From Mycosarcoma maydis (Eukaryota; Basidiomycota; Ustilaginomycetes; Ustilaginales): DNA of 64,000 nt. The notes under the pieces are model-generated. The model saw only the letters and a program-made list of their open reading frames with translations, had not been told where the DNA came from and did not search any database. Positions 26,720 through 35,591 of this stretch are shown in pieces (position 1 is the stretch's first letter; each line of letters starts with the position of its first letter). The DNA lies in the NCBI RefSeq assembly GCF_000328475.2, contig NC_026480.1:372001-436000 (forward strand). Reading direction: 5' to 3'. Both the position numbers and the translations under genes were made by a program.

Positions 26720-27442
26720 TCAGTTCATGCTTGCTTGTGCCGAGGACAGATCCCGAGTAGGACAGCGAAAGCCCAGCAGACAGCGACCAAGGCAAAGCTC
26801 TTTACGCGGGCACGTATCGACGGTATCGACGACGTCGGTGTAATCGCGTTCGAGCTCCTTCCTCTTGAGTGAATGGATCGAAAGGAAACGCGGTGCTTTG
26901 CTCAGGAAAGGCACGAGACGATTGTGATGACGGACGTGCTCGTTGAAGTGGGACATACCGAAGCAATCGAGATAGTGTGTTGCGACATAAGTGTCGATCC
27001 GTTGGATCAAGTCTGGTTCTGGTGATTGCAGAGCGGTGGTTCCGAGCGCCGAGTCGGGCGAGCCTTGCCTGAGGTAGAGAAAAGTGTTGTCGCTCTCCAA
27101 GTCTGCCAGGTATAGCTCTGACTCCTCATCCAAGTACTCTTTCTTTTGCGATGCAGGTGACTTTGTTGGGCCGAGAGAAGATGTTGCGGCAGGCCTTGGA
27201 GGCGTGTTTAGGTTGTGACTGTTGATTTGCGCCCGATCAACATGAATGCTTTCAGCCGAGATTGTGCTTCCACTTTGGGCGGCGTCGGTGTTGAGCTCTG
27301 ATGCAGCCGCAACTTGTGAACTCTGAGGAAGTGCCACTGTGCTTGTCAAGCTTTGGCGGCTGCGTCCAAGTGAGCGGCGCTTCAAACGAGCAGATGAGGC
27401 GGGTCTGAGAGCGGTAGAAGGCGTATCTGTAAAGAGGCCCAT
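26720..27442 (-). CDS. protein of unknown function, 3' end uncertain (possible tail-anchored protein)
   Basis: 240 aa from ATG 27440-27442 (MGLFTDTPSTALRPASSARL). The first 110 residues are Ser/Thr/Ala-rich with basic patches. The rest looks folded: EYLDEESELYLADLESDNTF then LYLRQG, IDTYVATHYLDCFGMSHFNE, and SIHSLKRKELERDYTDV. After that the frame becomes odd (CPRKELCLGRCLLGFRC). In the neighbouring frame the same DNA (about 26722-26790) reads RARVKSFALVAVCWAFAVLL then GICPRHKQA and a stop, a convincing tail anchor with flanking basic residues. I could not find a consensus intron joining the frames, so either an indel, an unusual splice or chance is at work. The family is not recognised. Confidence 0.5.
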   Translation of the reverse strand: MGLFTDTPSTALRPASSARLKRRSLGRSRQSLTSTVALPQSSQVAAASELNTDAAQSGSTISAESIHVDRAQINSHNLNTPPRPAATSSLGPTKSPASQKKEYLDEESELYLADLESDNTFLYLRQGSPDSALGTTALQSPEPDLIQRIDTYVATHYLDCFGMSHFNEHVRHHNRLVPFLSKAPRFLSIHSLKRKELERDYTDVVDTVDTCPRKELCLGRCLLGFRCPTRDLSSAQASMN

Positions 27443-28212
27443 TACCGCCAAATGCTAGTCGGGCTATCTTCCGCTACGAGAAGGCATCACCGTGGTAGAG
27501 GATCGCTGTGGACGAGGCTTGAGCCGCAAGGTGATAGGTAGCAAGCAGTCCGGATAGGACCAGTAACTCGTGACTGTAGGTTCGCAATCGCAAATTGTAC
27601 CTGACGCTGGGCCCGTGCGGCTGGCTGGCTTTCGCCATGCTCCACATACGACTCTTTCTGGCCACGCATGCTGCTGCGCTGCAGCAATCACGAATAGTGC
27701 GTGATTTTGGCTCCATATTTTCTGTATGTTTTTCGTAAAATCATGAACATGAATCACGAATGACTTTTTTGATTTAATCTTCCTTGCTTCTCGTTCGTGA
27801 TTTTATAATCGTGAATATGAATAGCCAGACCGCCGACAGGGGCTACGACGTCTTTCGTGATTGTTGTGCGCGTTTTATGCGCTGTCACGCTCACATGCGC
27901 ATGTGCTGCAGAACAACAGATGCGAAAGCAACACTCACGACTCTGTGACTGAGCAAGCGCGACTCTTCAGCAAGGCCATGAGGCAAGTCGTCGGCTTTTC
28001 CGAGCAAAAAGCCTCCCTCCTTACCATCGCTTTGCCTCAACAATCGCTGGATCGTAGACGGAAGCGATCCGAAGCTACGACAAACGCCGCACGACCAGAA
28101 TGTTGTGTATCCTGCATTAGCTCTGCTACTATCCAACCGTATACTACGAATTGTGGATCGTCGATCAGGCTACTGGGTGACAAAGCAAGACAGCAGTTAA
28201 TAAAACATCGCG
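27443..28212. promoter_or_regulatory. divergent promoter, unknown gene / BRE4-like gene
   Basis: A 770 bp spacer with loose heptamer-like words (ATGAATCACGAATGAC near 27750, TTCGTGATTTTATAATCGTG near 27795). The BRE4-like ATG follows TAAAACATCGCG. Confidence 0.45.
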
Positions 28213-31200
28213 ATGACAACCAACGATCAGCAACAAGATGCTCAGTCATCAAAGAGAGGCTCGGTTCTTCTCCCGCCGTCGCCGCGACCCATCACCCGTC
28301 GCATCATCTCGGATCGCGACCATCCGCACAGCACCCAGTCCCTTCCATCCACCGGCACCATGCGACCCAATCTATGGAATGCCGTACGTCAGCGTGTCCG
28401 TGTTACCTCTGCGCTCAAGAAACCAGGCGACTCTTCCCAACGTCGATCTCGCGCTTTTGAGGATGAGCGTAGATTCGACGATGAGGGCATCACCTCGGAT
28501 ACGCTTCGCTCCGATATTGACCATCTCTTGGCACCAGGACAGTACGCAGAACAATGGCAATCGCTCGCTCACTTGTTTGACGCTGCTGAGGGAAACGGTT
28601 CTGGTCCATCTCTCTCGAGACTGCGGCAAAGCAGGAGGACGAAACGCCTTTCCTTGGCTCACCAAAGTCGCAATGTGTCGTCCTCACCCTCACTAGCGGA
28701 TGTGGAACCGTCTTCCGCTGAAAGATCTGCTCTCTTTCGGCGACCAGCGTCATACGTACAGCCCAGTGATCCAGAAAATCCCGACGACTCGCTTGCCAGT
28801 TTCGCAGGGTCTTCTTCGCTCAAAGGCAGCTCGAGCTTCAAGCTTCGGCCTCGCACATCGTCTTCCATCCGAGAGCCGCTCGTGCAAAATCGAGCAAAGA
28901 GGGCAGCGTCTGCACTGCCCTCGATGGTGGACTCACAAGCCCCTACTCACTCCAGCTTGCACGATTTGTTTGCTCCTCGTGCGTCACTAAGCGATGAGCC
29001 CACCAGTCTCTTGACAAACGATCCTGATCAAACGCCTCTCGGCGAGGATCCATTGCTCTATTCAATGCAACATCGTCTTCTGGACAGCGACACTGACTCC
29101 GAGACCGAAACTGACAGCGACATCGACATCGACATCGACAGCGGCAGCGGCAGCGAGGGCGAGGGCGATCAGGTTCAAGCCAGAGCATCCAGCATCAAGC
29201 CCGTCCCTGATCTTAGCTACAGTGGCATCAATGGGCAGTACACGGGCCACACGCTGGCGTCAGTGCAGTCGTCCGCTGGCTCGGCTGGCCGGATCGGACC
29301 TTTTCGCGGCGTCATCCGCTCAGTAAGATCTGTACTGGGCGGCCATAATCTCACGCCACTTCAACGAAGCATCTTCAAGTGCTCTCTCGCCTATCTTTTC
29401 GCCTCTCTCTTCACCTATTCTGCCACCTTGAGCCGCTGGCTAGCAAGCTTTCTGCCCAATAATGATCCTGATGGCGATGTGCCATTTTCCAACTTACACA
29501 TGATCGCCACTGTAGCTGTCTACTTCCACCCTGCCAAAACGCTGGGTGCTATGATCGAGGCCGATCTCTTCGCTCTCGGCGCTTTCGTTTATGCAATCAC
29601 TCTCGGATTCTGTTCCATGGCCGTCGCTGTCTTTCTGCACGAGACCGATCGCATCGTCATCTCGGACATTGTCAGCGTCCTCTTCTTCCTTGGCATTGGC
29701 ATCGCGCTCGTCGGCTACGCCAAAATCAAAGTCGCCAAACCGCAGTTCAATACAGCCTGCTCGCTCATCTCGATCATCGTTTTCACCGTCGTAGTCAAAG
29801 AGGGTTCACTCCATCTCGGCCACTTTTCAACGGAAAAAACGTTCCAAGTGACACTGGTCGTGCTGATGGGCTCCTTGATCAGTAATGTCGTCTGCTTCTG
29901 CGTGTGGCCGCAAAGCGCCACTTCGAATCTGCAAGGCGACATAGTGCGTAATCTGCGCGGTTTCTCCACCCTTTTGCGTGTCCTCACAAAGACATTCCTG
30001 CTCGAGGACCCTTCCAACTTCCACTTTAAGAGCGATCGCATCAAGCGCGCCATCGACGACCACCACGACAGTTTTACCTCTCTCAAAAAGAACCTGGAAG
30101 AGGCCAAGCTCGAGTCGTTGTTCGACTTGAGAATGCGTGGCATGAGCGCAAAGTATGTCGTAGCTACCGACTCACTCAATCGACTCGCACAGCACCTCGC
30201 AGGTCTTCGAAGCAGCTGCGGTCTACAGCATCAGATCATGGCTGCGCGCAGAGAAGCGGTGCGAGCAACTAGAGAGGCGGCGCCAGATTCATCTCGTGCT
30301 GAACATCAGGAATCTACATCACAAGACAGTACAACAGCACGTCCCACCAAATCTCGCCCAGCTTCAACGAGACTGGCCCATATGTTCGAATCAGAACCCG
30401 CTCTCGAGCCCTCCAGCCAAAACGGCAAGGCAAATGCATTTGAGGATTTCATCGCTAGTGTCGGGCCGCATATGCGCAGCCTTGTGTTTTCTTGCTGTCG
30501 TACGCTTCGAGGCTTGCGATCAACCTTTGTGGCACGCGATTCCACCGTGGTCTCTGAGCTCAAGCCACCTTGTACGGATCAGAACGGAGGCAGCACAGGT
30601 ACCTGGTATAATTCTGGTGCTACGTCAACTGGCGCTTACGTGCCAGGCTCCAGCTTTGATGGCCTCCACAATGATATCTCCAAGGCATTGCGCAGATTTC
30701 AACACGAGCAGACGGTTGCCATCAAGCGCATCTATACCATGGAGCCCAAGAAGATGGCCCAGAAGCTCGATGGCGATGAGATTGTCCAAAGCACTGAAGA
30801 CGGCGAAGGAGCGGTCAGCAGCCTGATGCAAGACAAGCAAGGAGACGAAGACGTCTTTCTGATCTTTTTCTTCGTCTTCAATCTGGAAGAATTTGCCAAG
30901 GAGCTCGAAGTGCTGGTGGAAGCGCTCGAAGAGATTCGCCAAGCAGAAGAGCGCATTGCGCTGGCGAGGCAGACGTCTACATGGATGCGTGTTCGTCTGT
31001 TTGGTGGAACGCTTGGCACCATGGTATCCGAATATGCTTCTATGCTCGGCTGGAGATGGGGTACGGGCAGCAGAAGCGCCAAGAGAGACCGCGGATACAG
31101 CAAAGCGTCGAAAGCCTCGAGGGCAGCCAAAAGGATGACGACACCGCTCGACTTCCCCTCGAATCGACGACATGCCGTTGACACGCATCAAACGCCCAAG

Positions 31201-32610
31201 GCAATGACTTGGAAAGACAAGCTGCAGCGACTAGTCTGGCAGGTAGGAGAATTTTTCCGTCAGCCGGATACCAAGTTTGCGATCAAGGCGGGTCTCGGAA
31301 GCGCTCTGTTGGCGAGTCCTGCTTTCTTTCCTTCGACGCGACCGATGTTTACGAAGTTCCAAGGCCAGTGGGCGTTGGTCAGCTTCATGGTGGTGCTTTC
31401 GCCGACAGTGGGGCAATCGAACCACATGAGCCTTCATCGTATCATGGGGACCATCATGGGAGCTTGTGCTGCGGTCAGCATTTACAAGTTGTTTCCAGAC
31501 AACCACATTGCGTTGCCCATCTTCGGAATGCTCTTCTCGATTCCATGCTTCCGCTACATTGTGGGAAAGCCGCAGCTGGCGTCGAGTGGGCGCTTTGTGC
31601 TGCTCACGTACAACCTGACGGCGCTGTACAGCTACAATCTTCGCAAGACGGGCATCGAGGTAGAGCAGATCGCTTACCAACGCACCGTGTCGGTGATTGT
31701 GGGTGTGCTTTGGGCAACAATTCTCAATCAGCTCGTGTGGCCGTTTGAGGCACGACGGCAGCTGGCGCTGGGCGTGTCCGACGTGCTGTTCAAGCTGGCA
31801 TGGCTCTACCAGCGACTAGTTCTGTCGTATTCGCGTGACCCATCGCAGGTAGGATCGCAGCGACTCGACGCCGGCGAGGCTTACGACGACGAGGATGGCG
31901 ACGAGCAGGACAATGATAGCGACGATCAAGACGACGAAGAAGCGGCTCTGCTGAGCACGTTTGCGTCGGGGCACGGCGACGAGTTTCAGGCGATTGAGCT
32001 GCACCTGCAGGTGTCGCTGATCAAGTTGGAAGGGCTTCTGGCGCAGACGAAAAATGAGCCGCGGCTGAAAGGGCCGTTCCCCGTCGCCACGTATCGCTCG
32101 ATGCTGTCTTGCTGTCAAAACATCTTGGACAAGCTGCACAGCATGCGATGCGTGACTGCACGTCAGGACTGGTACCGGCATGTACGACGCGACTTTGTGA
32201 TCCCGGTGAATGCGGAGCGACGCGAGATGGTGGGAAATGTTCTTCTCTACTTTTACACGCTCGGCTCGGCGTTTCATCTGAAAAGCCCGGTGCCTCCGTA
32301 CTTTCCACCGGCTGGCCAATGCCGAGCTCGACTGCTGGATCGGATCCGGGAGCTGCCGGTGGTGAAGCGAAGGGCAGTGCGTGGATCGAGTGCGTACCTG
32401 CTATTCTACTCGTATGCGTTGGCGATGAAGGACGTGATCGATCAGCTGGATTCGCTGGGCAGGTTGACACAGCAGAATTTTGGTGTGTGGGGCGGCAGCG
32501 TCGACGATTTCGAGCGACACTTTATGGTGAGCGCAAACTCGGCTGCGCCGAGTCCGCTTGCTAGCAGAAAGCCATCCACGACGAAGCTGCAGTCATCTCG
32601 CTGCAGGTAG
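28213..32610 (+). CDS. BRE4: BRE4-like membrane protein (ArAE/FUSC family)
   Basis: A multi-pass protein of 1465 aa related to yeast Bre4 (brefeldin A sensitivity) and to the bacterial aromatic-acid exporter family; transport function is inferred. The N-terminal 370 residues are disordered, with a Thr/Asp/Glu/Ser repeat tract (TDSETETDSDIDIDIDSGSG). Membrane cluster 1 is at about 381-570 (LAYLFASLFTYSATLSRWL, MIATVAVYFHPAKTLGAMIE, VSVLFFLGIGIALVGYAKIK, VVLMGSLISNVVCFCVWPQ). A long cytosolic region with predicted helices follows. Membrane cluster 2 is at about 1014-1196 (FAIKAGLGSALLASPAFF, WALVSFMVVLSPTVGQSNHM, RIMGTIMGACAAVSIYKLFP, TVSVIVGVLWATILNQLVWP). Then comes an acidic loop and a C-terminal helical domain. 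H-P-A-K-T-L-G and S-P-T-V-G-Q are family-type motifs. No intron was seen. Confidence 0.88.
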   Translation: MTTNDQQQDAQSSKRGSVLLPPSPRPITRRIISDRDHPHSTQSLPSTGTMRPNLWNAVRQRVRVTSALKKPGDSSQRRSRAFEDERRFDDEGITSDTLRSDIDHLLAPGQYAEQWQSLAHLFDAAEGNGSGPSLSRLRQSRRTKRLSLAHQSRNVSSSPSLADVEPSSAERSALFRRPASYVQPSDPENPDDSLASFAGSSSLKGSSSFKLRPRTSSSIREPLVQNRAKRAASALPSMVDSQAPTHSSLHDLFAPRASLSDEPTSLLTNDPDQTPLGEDPLLYSMQHRLLDSDTDSETETDSDIDIDIDSGSGSEGEGDQVQARASSIKPVPDLSYSGINGQYTGHTLASVQSSAGSAGRIGPFRGVIRSVRSVLGGHNLTPLQRSIFKCSLAYLFASLFTYSATLSRWLASFLPNNDPDGDVPFSNLHMIATVAVYFHPAKTLGAMIEADLFALGAFVYAITLGFCSMAVAVFLHETDRIVISDIVSVLFFLGIGIALVGYAKIKVAKPQFNTACSLISIIVFTVVVKEGSLHLGHFSTEKTFQVTLVVLMGSLISNVVCFCVWPQSATSNLQGDIVRNLRGFSTLLRVLTKTFLLEDPSNFHFKSDRIKRAIDDHHDSFTSLKKNLEEAKLESLFDLRMRGMSAKYVVATDSLNRLAQHLAGLRSSCGLQHQIMAARREAVRATREAAPDSSRAEHQESTSQDSTTARPTKSRPASTRLAHMFESEPALEPSSQNGKANAFEDFIASVGPHMRSLVFSCCRTLRGLRSTFVARDSTVVSELKPPCTDQNGGSTGTWYNSGATSTGAYVPGSSFDGLHNDISKALRRFQHEQTVAIKRIYTMEPKKMAQKLDGDEIVQSTEDGEGAVSSLMQDKQGDEDVFLIFFFVFNLEEFAKELEVLVEALEEIRQAEERIALARQTSTWMRVRLFGGTLGTMVSEYASMLGWRWGTGSRSAKRDRGYSKASKASRAAKRMTTPLDFPSNRRHAVDTHQTPKAMTWKDKLQRLVWQVGEFFRQPDTKFAIKAGLGSALLASPAFFPSTRPMFTKFQGQWALVSFMVVLSPTVGQSNHMSLHRIMGTIMGACAAVSIYKLFPDNHIALPIFGMLFSIPCFRYIVGKPQLASSGRFVLLTYNLTALYSYNLRKTGIEVEQIAYQRTVSVIVGVLWATILNQLVWPFEARRQLALGVSDVLFKLAWLYQRLVLSYSRDPSQVGSQRLDAGEAYDDEDGDEQDNDSDDQDDEEAALLSTFASGHGDEFQAIELHLQVSLIKLEGLLAQTKNEPRLKGPFPVATYRSMLSCCQNILDKLHSMRCVTARQDWYRHVRRDFVIPVNAERREMVGNVLLYFYTLGSAFHLKSPVPPYFPPAGQCRARLLDRIRELPVVKRRAVRGSSAYLLFYSYALAMKDVIDQLDSLGRLTQQNFGVWGGSVDDFERHFMVSANSAAPSPLASRKPSTTKLQSSRCR

Positions 32611-32940
32611 ATGATGCGCTTGCGACACAAGCAAGATGACGCTGTGAGGGCTTCACTGTGACTGCAAATGGTGCAAGACAAACGTTTTCAGTGCATTGTC
32701 GGTAGTCAATTCGTGTTGATTGCATTGTGACTGTTGTAGACCCGACTGTGGTGTTGTGTGTCTTTTGTGGGAAGTGATGTTTTCGGAATGCAGCAGCACG
32801 AGAAGGCGCAGCGAGCATTCTGGTTGAGAGCGCTCGCCTAGCCACGAGGTTGCATCCGGCCCGGTGCCTGAATGTGTGTAATCACTGGTGGATCACTTGA
32901 TGGACGGGCGAGGAGGATCAATAGTCGAGCAGCTGTCCGC

Positions 32941-32966
32941 ACGATTCACGATTCACGATTCACGAT
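32941..32966 (+). repeat. tandem ACGATTC heptamer array
   Basis: Three and a half direct copies of ACGATTC, the reverse-complement register of the GAATCGT word, in the BRE4-like gene's 3' region. Confidence 0.92.
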
Positions 32967-34080
32967 CCACAATCAACGATCGGGCAAGAGTCTCTGTTTG
33001 GCCCTCTCGGAGGGGACAGCGTTGTCAATCTTGCATTTGGTTGTTCGCGAGTTCTGAACGTCTCGGCAAAACTGACTGAAACCGTGCAGCACAAATTTAG
33101 GTTGAAAGTATAACTCTGATCCGCAGCGTTGGCGAAACTAGATGGCGCGAAACTGGGGTTAGTTTGGTGACAATTTGTGGTTTGTGAGCGCGCAAACTAC
33201 AGGGCAATCGTGAGCTACGAGTCAAGGCGTGCTCACAGACAAAGTGGATCGAGCGGGTGTGAATCATGGCTTTCGGAAAACACAGGTGCGGTACATCCGA
33301 ACATGCGTGATTCACATTGGATCGTGGATGCACGCTCTGTGCTGTTGTGATTGTGTCGCAAACATGAAAGGTTCGGCTTGTTTGTGTTTAACGTTAGGCG
33401 AAACATCCACGATTCGTAGTCACGAGTTTGGCGAGTGCAGGGTCAGTTGGCTTCTTTCTCTTCGGTTTGTCACAACAGAAATGATGGATCAGGTTGGATC
33501 GTCCGCCGCTGTTTTGCACGCGCTCTGTGACCTGTCAGAGTGAGGCGAAACGCTTTTGTCCTTTCTTGCAAACGCAACGCAAGCGGGTCAAGCGATGATA
33601 CATCATTGGTATAGTTGGTGCAAGGACACAAAGCAGTGTTGATTCGTGATAACCTAGATGACAGCGCACGGTCGTATCTATGTAGGAGCCGAGTTAAAGC
33701 TTGAGCAAGTCAGCCTCATTGCCTTTCATTGCTTTTGTTGCTCATTTCATGTTGAACGAGTATGAAAGCTTTGCTGGGACGAGCAGCTTGTCTGGAAGAG
33801 AATCAAGTCAAGCGCGACCAACACACGTTGGCTAGCGTGAAAAGCTACAGAGTAGCGTCGGTGCAGATCCTCAATAGTTTCCTCAACGGCATCCGATGCT
33901 AGGCCAAGTCAATCCACCGTCTTTGGAATCAGATCGTGCTGAAGTTTACGAGGGGCGACTCTTGACTTGCATCCACGCGCGATGGACAACTGCCGTTCAT
34001 AGTTAAAGTTGCCTGATAACTTACTCTTGACTTGTGACGTAGGCTTGCCTCGTGGGAAGAATTCACGCGTTTCGAGACCA

Positions 34081-34152
34081 TGAATCACGAATCACGCACG
34101 AATCGTGAATGAGATTCAACTGTGTGCAACGTCTTCAATTCACGATTCACGC
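34081..34152. repeat. mixed-orientation heptamer cluster
   Basis: Two blocks: AATCACGAATCACG with an inverted AATCGTGAAT, then 26 bp further on ATTCACGATTCACG. Both orientations occur within 75 bp. Confidence 0.8.
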
Positions 34153-34521
34153 CGTCTCGTTTCTGCTAAAGCCAACATGACTACGCAGCCACACACCGTC
34201 CCGATCCTCTTTGTGATGAGCACTGAGCAAGTTTGTTGTTTGACAACCTCTTGATCTGTGTGTGAGGGAGACTCATGTTTGTGCTGCTTGGAACAAGAGC
34301 TGCCTCTGGCTACGATCGGCTGTTCTCTGGAAGCTCCGATAATGAATTGCAGCCACGAGAAAATAACTTAGGGTTCTGATTGTAAAATATTCGTGATTCG
34401 TGAATGAATCACATTGTGAATAAATTTGGCTTCCGCTGCCGATGCGCTTTCACCGAGGAAATCACGAATTGTGAATCGTGAATTCATCAGGCTTGCTTGC
34501 CTAGCGACCCTTTGCCTGACA

Positions 34522-34545
34522 GTCACGACTCACGACTCACGACTC
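34522..34545 (+). repeat. CACGACT heptamer array (variant)
   Basis: Three tandem copies of CACGACT, a one-base relative of the CACGATT word, showing drift within the repeat family. Confidence 0.85.
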
Positions 34546-35591
34546 AATGACTGCAGCTCACGGCTGGCTGCCGTTGTTCGGTTGCCTGCTCGCGAATGGA
34601 GGGCCAGATCCGCCCTGAATTCGTGATTCCCAGCACGCAGGATATTCAAGATTCACGATTGCCAACTCACCACTGCGACTTGCGACTTGCACTAACGACT
34701 CTTGAGTCGAGTTACTCCACGTTCACAGTCGTGAGTGATTCACGATTCAGTCGGTGAGTCCGAGACTGTGAGTGACGAGTGTTGGCTCTGTCGGCTTTTT
34801 CTACACATCGTATGGCTTTGCTGAGCCACGTCGGAAACGTCGGCTCCGTTTTTGTCTCTATCACGGTCGGCTCGACGTCGGTTAACTTACGTGTTAGCTT
34901 CGCTTTGCATAGCCTGCTTGTGCGACTTGCGCAACGTGCTACCGTGTGCTCCACCGACCCTTGGCGTCTTCACCTCTTGCTGTCCAGCGTTGTCGTCCTC
35001 CACCAACATCAACTGCGAGCACTCTCGCCACCACGTTCTTGCCGCGACGCTAGAAATCGTGGCAGTCGCCTAGCTTATCACCATCCTGGTAATCGTACCT
35101 CTGTTTCAGAAGCATCTCGAACCTTTACTTGTGACTCTCGATCCTGCATTTCTTTCTGCTACCCGCTTCGATCCGCCAGAGCACCTCTCGAATCGCCTTT
35201 CCTTGCTAGCTCGCCCGCACTCTGTACGCCTCACATCGCCTTTCTCTTTCCGCCATTGCATTCATGCTTCAAAGCGAGGCACAATTCCACCCGCCCGATC
35301 GAGCGTCACACTTGCTACTGCACCACCTTTGACTTCTACCACCGTGATTCGAGGTCGACATACCATCGCCCAATCCGCATCATCCTCAACTCTGACGAGG
35401 CAATTGCAGGCGAGGGCACTGTCTGGCGCAACCCATCTTCGACCTTGCTCTTTCATCCCTCCTCTTCTCAACACCGTACTGCGCTCATCGATTGTCAATC
35501 TATGCTTTAACGAGCGGCCCCTGTAGGCGATTGCCTCTACCAGTTGCGACTGCTCAGACTTTCCCTGTACAATTCCCACTTCAGTGTAACA

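Larger units (their letters stand above)
32611..35591. other. 3 kb gene-free, heptamer-rich spacer and pyrimidine-rich leader
   Basis: This is the longest spacer in the window. Heptamer-type clusters sit at 32941-32966, 34081-34111, 34138-34152, 34389-34410, 34460-34485 and 34522-34545 (the last with unit CACGACT). From about 34850 the plus strand becomes rich in C and T (CTCT, CACC, TTCC), consistent with a long 5' leader of the Zn2Cys6 gene; open frames there lack conserved features. A 46-codon ATG frame at 33761 was noted and not called. No transposon remnant was recognised. Confidence 0.45.

Noticed and set aside
33761..33901. 46-codon ATG frame in the large spacer
   Set aside because: No similarity, no supporting context, and short enough to be chance.
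34779..35510. 243-codon plus-strand open frame before the first Zn2Cys6 gene
   Set aside because: Made of C/T-rich leader-like sequence with no domain; no convincing start.
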